From positions 14,880,001 to 14,944,000 of the forward strand of contig NC_059502.1 of assembly GCF_914767665.1 (NCBI RefSeq): a DNA stretch of 64,000 bases, written 5' to 3'. Below, one piece after another: positions 45,701-55,073 of this stretch. Below the pieces are notes generated by a model. It ran no database searches. It was not told where the DNA came from and saw only the letters and a program-made list of their open reading frames with translations. The position numbers were made by a program, and so were the translations under genes. How positions within the stretch are numbered: the stretch's first letter is position 1; each line of letters opens with the position of its first letter. This stretch comes from Harmonia axyridis. Taxonomy: Eukaryota; Arthropoda; Insecta; Coleoptera; Coccinellidae.

Positions 45701-48700
45701 ATTTCTGACTGTGGATAAACGATGGGCTACTATGATGGTTGTACATTCCCCGCTGACCTATGAAACAATTGCCATTTATGTAAATTCACGATTCATGAGA
45801 CAGATTAGGCTATTGGCTTTATTGAAGTCAGAATGAGACACTGCATCAACACTGCATATCAATGAACATTTTTTTATTCATAAATGTCTACTTTATAACC
45901 CAATAAGCCATGTAATACTCATTACTTATTGAACCTCTGCATTTTGAATTCTTTCTGACACCTACCACGTTTATTTAAATTCATAAGGTAAAATTAATGC
46001 CAGATTTTGAGGAAGTTCTTTTCCAATGAAATTCTGAATTATTCCAAGATTCCTCTTTAGTTTTTGAAAATGCAAACATCGTTGTCGAAGCTGCGTTAAA
46101 CACAGATAAAATTAGGTGAACAAGAGTGAGGTTACTGTATATTCTGTACTATTCACGTCCATGTTTAAAATTAAGCAATTTATCACAGGAATTTGGACAG
46201 AAATAATAAATAATCAACTATGATTTTGCCAACGTTTCGGAACGTCTTGTTCCTTTTTTAAGGCTGACAATAAAGCATTTATTAATTATAAATAGAAACA
46301 TTAAACATTGGATTTCATACCTCATCATAAAATTAATCAGTTCCTTTGTTTTTAATCTATTGACTGACATAACTATGATTTTGCCAACGTTTCGGGACGT
46401 CTTGTTCCTTTTTTAAGGCTGAAAATAAAGCATTTATTAATTATAAATAGAAACATTAAACATTGGATTTCATACCTCATCATAAAATTAATCACTTCCT
46501 TTGTTTTTAATCTATTGACTGACATACGTCGAAACCGTTTGTTTATTCTTTTCTTTGGCTAACTATTTTAAATATATATTTTATTGATGAGGTATGAAAT
46601 CCAATGTTTAATGTTTCTATTTATGATTAATAAATGCTTTATTTTCATCCTTGAAAAAGGAACAAGACGTTCCGAAACGTTGACAAAATCATAGTTGATT
46701 ATTTATTATTTCTGTCCAAATTCCTGTGATAAATTGCTCAGTTACGGTATATGTTTCATCCACCACATATCGACGCAAAAAATCTTAATTATACTGCTTA
46801 AACTGGACCAAACCGAGTTTTTGACACAATTATTTCATAATTTTGATAACTACCTATATTAATTTCCTTCAATTAAGGAGACTTCGCATTATTATTTTCC
46901 TTTATTCCAAACTCTCAGAGTCAGATTTACTCACAGAATCTAAAGCAGCCTGAACTTCGGCTTCACTTGTAGTATCCAGGGCAGAAGTCGCTTCATCTAG
47001 TAGTAGAATAGATGGTTTTCTGATTAAAGCCCTAGCGATAGCAATTCTTTGTTTTTGTCCACCAGAAAGCTGTGTTCCTCTTTCTCCTATGATACTGTCG
47101 TAACCGTTTGGCAAACTTTTTATGAATTTGTGGACTTTGGCTTTTTTCGCTGCTCGTTCTATATCTTCTTGACTAGCAGATAATTTACCATAACGTATAT
47201 TTTCAGCGATTGTAGTCGCGAATAATGTTGGCTCTTGGCCAACTACACCTATTTTACTTCTCAGCCAAGAAAGATTCAGTTCCTTGATATCCGAGCCATC
47301 TATGGTTATCTGAAAATGTCTATATGGAAATGAAAAAAGTCTGGATGTGAGAAATTAATAGAAATTTAGATTCATGTCAGAATTTTTGACTGAACGAGTG
47401 TTAGAATGAACCTTCTGTGCGAGTATTAGGTATACATTATGTAACGAACTCGCAAGCCCTACGCCACTGCCTCTTTCTAGAAGGTACCGGCCGCACCGAG
47501 AGCTCGATAGAAAGATCAAGATCAAGTCCCTTCTAGAGAGAGCTACCAGCGGTTTATAAGCCAATGGAAGCCGCAGAGGAGGGCAGTGTCGACGTAAACG
47601 GCAGTCAGTGCCGTACATTCACCGATTTTTTGACTTTAGGTTCTTGACTTTGGGCGGTCCCACTGCCTGTTCAATATCACCTTTTGATGCTCAGTTCAAT
47701 ATTACATTAGCACGTGAATAGTGAAAAGATTTTGAAAATTGTAACTGAGTTGTGTACAGAACATGAATAACTTCCAAACTAACCAACACTCGACATCTCT
47801 TCCTAATTCAAAAAATGTTGGGGGTTGATGCCACCTTGGAAATTCGTCCCCCTCAAAACAGAAGTTGATATTTTTTTAAACCTTCGAAAATTCTTTGTTT
47901 CTGAGTTCTGGGTGGGGTAAAATTTCCGTTGAGACAGCCTGTTCAGTTTTTTTCAAGAATCTTATTATTTCGGAATTGAATTGTGGTTTGTTAATTTTTG
48001 CAGCAATATTTATATAATTTCAGGCTAGAACATCTTTCGAATTTCCAAGTTCAGTTGTGTCATTTCAATCTATTCTAATACTAACCTCTCCTGCGATGGG
48101 ATCATAAAATCTTTGCAGCAGCTGGATACAAGTTGATTTTCCACAACCTGAACTACCAACAAAAGCGACACTCTCGCCTGCTGCTATTTTCAGAGTTAGG
48201 CCATTCAGTATCTGAAATGTTTTTGGGTTAGACACATTGATTGCATATTTTATTCTATCAAATACCTTGACGTCTGGTCTTGATGGATATCTAAAATAAA
48301 TATTATCGAAAGATATTTCACCACGGAGATTCTTTAACTTCAATCCTTTCTTCAGAGATAAATTTATTTTGGGTTCACTGTCCAGTACCTTGAAAACTTT
48401 ACCAGCTGCTCCACAGGCTACACCGAATATCTGAAGATAGGGAGCTCCCATACTAAAATTCCAGGAGGCCACCAATGTATTGAAAAATACCTACAAAAAA
48501 ATGTTTTTTTCGGCAACCGTCCGGGAAGTGCTCACTTCCCGGACGCTTATTCTCTGAGAAAGTAGCATTTCCCGGCCTAGTCCGGAAAGTATGTACTTCC
48601 CGGACTAGGCCGGAAAAGGATCATAGAATCCATAACAACCGAGATAACGGCTGACAGTTCATATGAAATTAGTTGTCAAAAATTTGCATGTTTTTTGATC

Positions 48701-51700
48701 GCAATCGCAATAAAATATGGAAAGCAGCAGCGATAGTGTTATTTTACATGGTTGCCGAAAAAATATTGTACGCAACACGCCCGAAAATGGTTTTTTTGGA
48801 CTCGTAGACTTTGTCTATTCGTCCAAAAAAACCCTATTTTCCGGACTTGTTACGTAAATTACTATTTTTTATTGCACTAAGATATTAACAATATAAATTA
48901 TTTGTCTATGCATGTGGCACTATGATCCTTGTTCTTTTGCTCTTAAGAGGGAACACCATCACGTGGTTGTCCAGTTCAAAAAAAATTACAGATATTTCTT
49001 CTTACAATTCATTTTATCCATTTTATGGGATTTTCAAATAATTTCCTAGAACAATGATCTACAAGGGGAAAAGATTGAACATTTAATTAGGTGAAATATG
49101 CTATTAATTTAATTTTGTAAGATACTTTTAGTTGAAAATTAATTTTTGATTTGTTGCTTGTCTTTCTATGAGTATATTTCTTCAAATATGCTCTGTAGTT
49201 TGTGTATGGAAGGTTTTCATCATAACCATTCGTCCATTATAAGAATAAAATACTTATATCTCTACAACGGTTCATTTTATGGCAACAAAGAAAAAATGTT
49301 GCTAGTGTTTCACGAAGAATAAGATCTTGCCAAAGAAAATAATAATTATAATAAACTTTATTTAGCACTCGGCTATTGAAAACAATACAAATGTAATCCA
49401 CTAACTTAATTAAATTCTTCATGTGAATGTATATTTTGTTTTCGAAAAATTTACTTGACCTTGAAATCAAACCACTGAAGACTAAGAAACTTTTATTTGA
49501 AACCGTTTTTGAACCAGGCTCTTCCCAATAAGTGGATCTTTTGAATGGGTCAGCCTGTATGGTTTGAGTTTCATCATAGTAGTAAATAATGTGTATAATT
49601 CTTACCGCAACAACAGTTCCAGGAGTATAGATTATCTGATCCTCGGGCAATTCCTTTTCTTCGATCATTAATTTGACTCCATACCACATAGATAGAGCAC
49701 AGCATCCATAAACAAAAAACCATAGAAATCCATTGCTCAAGCCGTTGAACAGATTTCTCTTTATATTATTATTTCGCGCATCTATCAAATGTTGATCGTA
49801 TCTCTTCATTTCTTTTTTCTGGCCATCAAATGCCACAACAGTTCTAATGGCAGAAAACACCTCTTCTGCGATAGATCCAGCTTGAGAATAGGATTCCATT
49901 TCTTGCTTGGAAAACTTGGTGGACAGCTGATATAAAAATTAATTAATATAGACCGGATTACCTATATGCAAAATCATATGTGGCTTGAAGCTAAAAATTT
50001 TCGAAAATATTCAATATATGCTTGAAAATTGTCGAAATGTATATCCATTTTAAAATATATAGAAGAATATATAAGAAGATATAGAAGAAAATATTAAACA
50101 TATAAATGTCAATTTAAAAACATTTTTTTAATAATAGCTTTTTCAGTTATTGATATATTAAAAACAAAGTTGGAACATAGGCAGTACAACAATATTGTCT
50201 CTGACATAGGTTACGTTTTAAGGTTTATGTCATCCAGTATTCTGAGTGATTGTAAGAATCACACCTGAAATCTTGATACTGAATTTCAAAATACCCTGTA
50301 TACTTATTAGAATATTCAAAAGACTGTAGCAAATCTGCTCACCCAAGTAATAATTGCCATTGTTACGGTAGACATAGGAAGCGATACCATGCAAACCAAA
50401 GCTAGCTTCCATCCAATAACCAATGACCATATCATTCCCGTTAAAAAGACACTTTGATAATTCAAGAAGACTCCAACCTTATCGCCTATTCCTTCTTCAA
50501 TCTTGCCCAAATTTCTAATAAAAAAATGAGTAAGTTCTTTTCAACGTGAAAGAAATAAAATTTCAACTCACTCCGAAAATGTTGTTGCGAAATCTCCTGT
50601 TTTGTTCGAATCATACCAGCTGATGTCTTGGTTCAGTGTTTTTTCTAAGAATTTCTGCCTTATTCTGAAAACCTAGGGAACGATAAATTCAGAACAACCT
50701 TTTTTGAGCTTTTCTTGGTGACAAACTTGTGAAACAAATGGGTCTTTGAAATAAGAAATACATATTCAAAAAATTGCTTCAAAAATGAGAAATGCCTTGC
50801 GCCCTTGGAGGTCAGGCAATAGTGTCAAGGAAATATTGGGTAATTTTCTTCTTGAATTTTTTATGGTTCTGTTTTCCAATCAATATGAAAATTTGCACAA
50901 GATTTTGAATTGTCATTCTTCATCCAAATCCAAATTTCTATCTCAATAGAATCAGCGGAAGAATTTGCAGTTTTGAAATCATATCTAAATTACCTGTCTT
51001 AAGCTACTGTAGGAAAACAGTACTCCTCCAAGATACTGACACAGTAATGTGGCTAGGCCTAATCCAACAGATTTCATCGAAAAAATAAAAACATCGTAGT
51101 ATAACTTATTTTCTAATACTTCTTGCTCTGCTCTGGACAAACTGGAGTTTGAAGCTGCTGTAACGTATGATATGAAGTCCCCTGTTACTTTTCCGAATAT
51201 AACACAATAGTAGGGTTGGCAAACGCCTACCAAAGATGTGCATATTGCTGCTATAATGATGCAAAACCAATCCAAGGAAGTTGCAAATTTATACTGCAAA
51301 AAAAAAATTTGAAAACGTTGTAAACAACGAATAAAATTACATTGAACTATAGTAGATAATATAATGGGTTTATAATTTTCTGAATTTTTTATTATCTTTT
51401 TTTTGTAGAATCTGATTAATATCTAGAATCTTTACCAATTTCCAGTATGGAACTCCAACATCTTGTTCTTCTTTCTGATTTTCCGTCTTTTTCCTGTAAG
51501 AAAAGAATTTGAAAAAAGAAAACTTGCCAAGCATATTACTGTGGTTTTTGAATCAAGGTACAATTTAGTATCGCGCCAATACAACGAAAACAAAAGTAGG
51601 TATATGAAAATTCGGAAAAATCAATGACTTAGCGTCAGGAGCTTTTGAGCTATGTTCCATTCAAGCGTCCTTGCAGACCAAACGAGTAATAACACCAATC

Positions 51701-54700
51701 CAATAGGGGCAGTAGAATACACTATAAGTATACGCAAATGTGAAATTCTCGTTACTTCCATCATACTTCGCATTTTGATAAATTCATTGTGTATATTATG
51801 TTTGAATTGGATTGACACTAATTCCAAAGGATTTAAAGCTCTTCTGAGTAAACCTTATTTCTACACTAACGTGAAATTTCTGTAAACTCAAAATTACGTT
51901 TATCTACTAATTAGATTAGATTTATTCAGTATGGGTATTGAGTCAGTGTCATAAGTATTTATGTAGAAATATAAGCTTCTTACGACGCACATAGGTCAAT
52001 TTTAACCATCTACGCGGCCAAAATTGGATTTTAAAAACTAACGCTAATCATTTAAAAAAATTATCGTCGATTAGAAAACATTCCAGGTAATCCTAAATCA
52101 CTCATTATAACCACCCTAGGTACATCCTGAGCGTGCACAGATAGTTGGAACTTGACCAATCAACCAGTGCGCTCTTCTTCGAGATCACAGAGTTTGAAAC
52201 AACAACAAATTTGAACATAAATATTTCTTCACCGGTGTCAGTTTTTGGAGTGAAAGTGATGGATTTCGATAACCCTGGTAATAATCTTCATTTCTAATAT
52301 GTATAATGTACTTAGCCTCAATGCAAAATTAGTATATTTACGTAGTATATAACAAAGAGTGTTTTCTTAAACAAATTTTGAAGTAACTTTACGCTTCAAA
52401 AGTTAATTTGTTGTAGTCCTCCGTTAACCCCGTGATTATTCTTTTTTTATCATAAAGTACCATCATTTCCTTAGTAAATTTCCTGCAGAAATTTGCAGAT
52501 GATAAAAATAGGGCGATTTTTAACGACATAGTTTTTTTCAACAAAAATTTCAATTTTTTCATTATTTCGCTAATCATTGTTTTTCGTTATTTTAGAAAAT
52601 GCCGGAACATCAGGTGTGAAAACTGTTACCCGGAGTTACCTTTATGGAATAATGAAACACCAAAATTTACCAAATTTTGAAACAAAACTCGATTATCTGG
52701 AAAATCACTTACTATCGAACTATGGCACTAGTGATGATAATTTAAAAACAATTAAACAACGAGTTTAATACATGGAGAAACTATCATTGAAAAAGCTCTG
52801 CTACCAATTGTCGGAGGAGGCTGCAGAAGCGCGTAATAAACATTTCCGCGTATATCGTGAGAATTTAGTTAGAAAGTTTTCTAGAGAACAATGCAACCTT
52901 GATGTATATCACAGATTACTATTGACTTCGGATCCATTGATAAGCAGTCTGAGTCCCAAAAAAACATCAATATCAAAAAGTTTTTGTCCTGAAACAATAG
53001 AAATGCTATTGCCGGCAGATTCCAACTCGAACCCGATTCAGATTGCGAGGAAGATGACTCTTTAATTGAATAAAAATATTATTACTGCACAAAGATAATA
53101 ATATGTATTTTTTATGTTATTTTGTGGAGAAATTGTTTCACTCAACGTGAAAATGAAATAAATCCAACATTTGTTTTCAATATCATGGCTTTTCATTTAC
53201 GGAATCCCAAGACGTTCTATTCCAATGTTTTTTTATTTACATTCTACGAGATGAAGTAATTAAAAAATGTTTAATCAGACATGTAACACTGCATAGAAAC
53301 GATAAATACCGAATATAAATGATGAAAGTGGGAAAATATTTTTGGCCGCGTAGATCGTGAAAATTGACCTATGTGCGACGCCCTTGCTCATTAGCAAACG
53401 TGATATACCTATACCTATACATATTATCGATATTTCAGGATTTACTAGTTAAATTTCGACGGGTATTCAGATTGAGACAAACCTAGTAGGAATTAAGGCT
53501 CCGTTTTCTATGTGTTGCGCATTTGTAAATTAAAACTTTTAAGTGTAGGTAGATAATAATGTTACAATACCGAAAATAACTTTGAAGGTAGAGGGCTAAT
53601 TTAAGGAACTAAAAGTAGAATTTTTTTCAATCAGTTTTGGATTCTGACTGCCAGATTACCAAATTCTTTCTTATCCCGCAAAGCATATACATGCCTATAC
53701 CCAAAATTATTGAATTATTCTACTATAAATACTTATTTTTATTCCACCGAGAATTTTCAAAAAACTAGATATACAAGATGAATCAATAGAGATGGAGCGG
53801 TCGATAACTCTTGGAATTTTCGGGTTAGGAGAATGATTCAGAATTTGACGGAATCGTCGTCAAAATTAATATCTAGTTTCAAAAAACTTCACAGTTTCAT
53901 CAAGCATACATCAAATTGATATTTTAAGCAGCCTTCTACAACAATCAGTAGGTGCTGAGGGTTCACAATGAAAGAGAGTTGAACAGAAAGCTATAAAATC
54001 CGAAACATTATCAGATTACATCAAATATTATCACGAAAGCAATGAAAACAGGACCTTATTTCAAAAAAGTTACATAACACATGAATTCTTTTGCTTGCTA
54101 TTCTTTTGAAGAAAGTGTGCCATTCAAAGTAAAAATTGAATTCATTAGACTGAATTATGTATTTTTCATGTCGATAACGATGTTTCTCTAAAACGTTTAA
54201 AAAATATAGATTTCGAAGTCTAAAGGAAAGAACTCAATAATCTGAGTACTGCCCTGAAAATATTGAAATTACATTGATCGTTTTGAAGGGTTGCATGAAG
54301 TAAATAAACCCACAAAATTTGAGCAAAATTAGACTGCTGATTCCCAAGTTATGGAGATCAGAAGTTTAGGTCAATTTGCATGAATCACCCTGTATCTTCG
54401 AAACTAACAGTCTTAGGATGCAAAACAAACTACTTTTCTGAAAGGCCAGTCACTCATGTTACACCCTGTATAATATGGAATCTGAATTTCTTCAGGTTGA
54501 TTTTGAATGGAATAGCTTGAAATGAGTATAAAACTACCACTATATCTACATATTCGGATTCAGAATCGATTGATCATTTAGAAAATATGGAAAAATATTA
54601 TGAGGTATATTTTGCAAGAAATAATTATCCGTGTTCTAGGAAACCGGAAGCTCAAATGAAGAAATAATTGGTGAGAAATTGTCTCTAGACCTCCTTAATT

Positions 54701-55073
54701 TGAAAAACAGTCAAATTTGCAAACAAAAAATTTTTAGGAAAATCGGTTTTTCCTGAATTACTTCCATGACTTGGTTAAATAGTTTTTCCAATAACATATT
54801 TGGATAGCCCGTGAAAAGTACTATTATATTGATGGGTCACTTCTCAATTTTGCTAGAAGGTAAGCCACAAAATCTAGTGACGTCAAACACCCTAAACATA
54901 AATATTATTTGTTACCTATTTTCTGCCTCCTCATCTGATTGAGACAACAAACTCTTCCTCTTATCTCTCATATCATCCTCATCTTCAGTTTCATAATAGT
55001 AATAATCACTGTTGCGTCTTTTCCGTCTTTTACCGTTTATTTTTTTATGATTATTCATTTCTATATCGTTCAT
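33795..55073 (-). CDS. ABCB1-like: ABC transporter subfamily B, full transporter (P-glycoprotein/Mdr type), copy 2
   Basis: Tandem paralogue of copy 1. Twenty coding exons in transcript order: 54916-55073, 51436-51493, 50994-51293, 50572-50672, 50343-50514, 49606-49926, 48266-48490, 48086-48211, 46935-47309, 45556-45757, 45415-45503, 44741-44899, 44585-44689, 41652-41813, 41207-41410, 39688-39929, 38106-38265, 35959-36357, 34062-34208, 33795-33992. The sum is 3903 nt, 1300 aa, all junctions in frame. The N-terminus is longer than in copy 1: a basic patch (GKRRKRR), four tyrosines and an acidic run (ETEDEDD), probably cytosolic. TMD1, NBD1 (Walker A in 48086-48211; LSGGQ and LLLLDE in 46935-47309; AHR in 45556-45757), a linker split by an extra intron, TMD2, and NBD2 (Walker A in 35959-36357; LSGGQ in 34062-34208; IAHRL in the last exon) are all complete. 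In NBD2 the stretch before the signature reads LGTKGTQ rather than the usual GE(R/K)G. Predicted plasma-membrane exporter; substrates unknown. Confidence 0.93.
34344..35513 (-). mobile_element. Mariner, irritans subfamily, copy 2, dead
   Basis: TIRs: GGCCAATTGAAAATTCCCCG on the left and the complement of GGCCAATTGAAAAGTCCCCG on the right, with TA at 34342-34343 and 35514-35515. Transposase pieces on the - strand are at 35067-35279 (EDGERSGRSKDPV, ERVHHIIHEYLYMRKLCAKW) and 34661-34963 (SAGEVMASVFRDAQG-type region, IIFIDYLQK). Frameshifts and small deletions separate them. It lies in the ABCB copy 2 intron between exons 34062-34208 and 35959-36357, sense to the gene. Confidence 0.9.
36358..38105. 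other. ABCB copy 2 intron 17, repeat debris
   Basis: It opens with a transposon-like end (ACCGGGTGGTCCAAATAAAA at 36379) and contains further degraded repeat-like tracts up to about 37180, including GTAGGACTACAAGGAATACA. I find no complete element or gene; ORFs here have no family features. Confidence 0.45.
38413..38551. repeat. Short MITE, 139 bp
   Basis: Ends CAGGGTGGTCCAATGAAAAC and complement of CTGTGTGGTCCAACGAAAAC, flanked by TA on both sides. The tip resembles that of the foldback element at 12037-17324. It sits 148 bp upstream of an ABCB copy 2 exon. Confidence 0.75.
38925..39462. repeat. MITE family A, copy 3
   Basis: Same orientation as copy 2 (18944-19510). The right end CTCCCTCTATCTATGTTTA is intact and the left end is partly lost. 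The internal landmark CAACCATGTTGGGGACATGT region matches the other copies. Confidence 0.85.
39930..41206. other. ABCB copy 2 intron 15
   Basis: AT-rich. It contains a partial MITE family B copy at about 40940-41090 and an AATAATAATAATAATACTAA tract near 40665 that may be a retroposon tail. No gene is seen. Confidence 0.45.
41974..42274. repeat. MITE with AGGGTGTCCCA ends
   Basis: About 300 bp with inverted ends AGGGTGTCCCATTTAAG and GAATTTGGGACACCCT. It is non-coding and lies in ABCB copy 2 intron 13 near the exon at 41652-41813. Confidence 0.6.
42562..42620 (+). repeat. 22 bp minisatellite, 2.7 copies
   Basis: The unit GCATTCGCCAATTTGCAACA(GC) occurs two full times and once partly, with one substitution in the last. 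Confidence 0.8.
42830..44460 (+). pseudogene. Older DD41D-like transposase relic, split by a nested element
   Basis: Translated fragments before 43320 (around NPSIPRR-type, QLTQELK-type and FSDEAHF-type positions, frames shifting) resemble a DD41D transposase. Fragments resume after 44217 with ETITVWSAIWSGGVIGLYFF and KNEEDVTKTVNSHRHNQMKT, then a QQDTIPS remnant. The second part carries on where the first stops, with the 0.9 kb rosa copy 2 between them. Many stops and shifts make it long dead. Exact ends are not defined. Confidence 0.7.
43321..44217 (-). mobile_element. Rosa-type (DD41D) element, internally deleted, copy 2 (nested)
   Basis: Ends AGGGTGTTTTTTTTAGAG and the complement of GGGTGTTTTTTTTCGAGG. 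It carries a transposase relic on the - strand (43504-43713 with LTPLDYFLWG; 43759-44049 with FISDEAHFWLNGYVNKQN), interrupted by a stop, a small deletion (the TVWC segment is missing) and a frameshift. It lacks the same middle region as copy 1 at 22963-23895, so both may descend from one deleted ancestor. It is inserted inside the relic at 42830-44460. Confidence 0.85.
46171..46739. repeat. Composite inverted and tandem repeat
   Basis: The left part (46171-46380) is partly repeated in tandem (about 46370-46530; marker TTTTGCCAACGTTTCGG). The right end (about 46580-46739) is its inverted copy, ending in CCTGTGATAAATTGCTCA, which matches AGCAATTTATCACAGG at the left. It is non-coding and lies in the ABCB copy 2 intron between 45757 and 46935. 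Confidence 0.8.
47440..47706. repeat. Candidate solo LTR (low confidence)
   Basis: A 267 bp island, much more GC-rich than its surroundings in its first 200 bp. It starts TGTAACGAAC and ends TTACA, and has a TATA-like TTTATAAG inside, as many gypsy-type LTRs do. No second LTR, internal region or convincing target duplication is present. An unrelated GC-rich repeat is equally possible. Confidence 0.35.
48212..48265 (-). other. 54-nt in-frame intron of ABCB copy 2
   Basis: GT...AG intron within NBD1, between the YPSRPD exon and the ILNGL exon. Its 54 nt are divisible by three and contain no stop, so retention would add 18 residues just before the Walker A strand. Copy 1 has a 107-nt intron at the same place. 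Splicing is the better call because removal restores the exact NBD alignment. Confidence 0.7.
48503..48765. repeat. Foldback element with nested GC-rich hairpins
   Basis: Outer inverted ends are TTTTTTTCGGCAACC (48504) and GGTTGCCGAAAAAAT (48750). Inside are two strong stems: GTCCGGGAAGTG/CACTTCCCGGAC at 48519-48544 and one of about 19-20 bp around GGCCTAGTCCGG at 48572-48613. A third stem (GGTTTTTTTGGAC) sits just outside at 48788-48835. It begins 13 bp from the ABCB copy 2 exon end at 48490. Confidence 0.75.
51983..53380 (+). mobile_element. Unclassified TIR element carrying a small two-exon ORF
   Basis: Inverted ends share CGCACATAGGTCAATTTT and a further CTACGCGGCCAAAA block. They are at about 51986 and about 53378 and enclose 1.4 kb within ABCB copy 2 intron 1. 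The flanking bases are ACGA and ACGC, so a 3 bp duplication is possible but not firm. It encodes the ORF at 52259-53065 on the + strand. No DDE core is recognisable, so it is either non-autonomous, internally deleted or of a family I cannot name. Confidence 0.7.
52259..53065 (+). pseudogene. Small ORF of the TIR element, possibly a transposase C-terminal remnant
   Basis: A likely first exon, 52259-52277 (MDFDNP, donor GTAATA), joins in frame to 52596 onward after a TTTTAG acceptor. The frame runs to a TAA at 52766-52768. It resumes in the same frame from the ATG at 52772 to 53065, with a conserved-looking block LSEEAAEARNKHFRVYREN and REQCNLDVYHRLLLTSDPLI. In the last 15 codons another frame gives an acidic tail (DSDCEEDDSLIE), which suggests a late frameshift. 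The LSEEAAEARNK block recalls uncharacterised transposon-encoded proteins in insects; I cannot name the family. The single in-frame stop means it is either decayed or two short proteins. Confidence 0.5.

Larger units (their letters stand above)
51494..54915. other. ABCB copy 2 intron 1, rest
   Basis: Outside the TIR element (51983-53380) the intron is AT-rich. I see no other gene. Short transposon-end-like fragments occur near 54390 (ACCCTGTATC) and 54465 (ACACCCTGTATA). Confidence 0.45.

Noticed and set aside
47460..47510. Cluster of restriction-site-like motifs resembling vector polylinker
   Set aside because: Sites are spaced within a longer GC-rich repeat-like tract with no other vector sequence, so contamination is not supported.
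47355..47618. 87-residue ORF in the GC-rich island
   Set aside because: Open mainly because of high GC; it overlaps the candidate LTR and has no recognisable domain.
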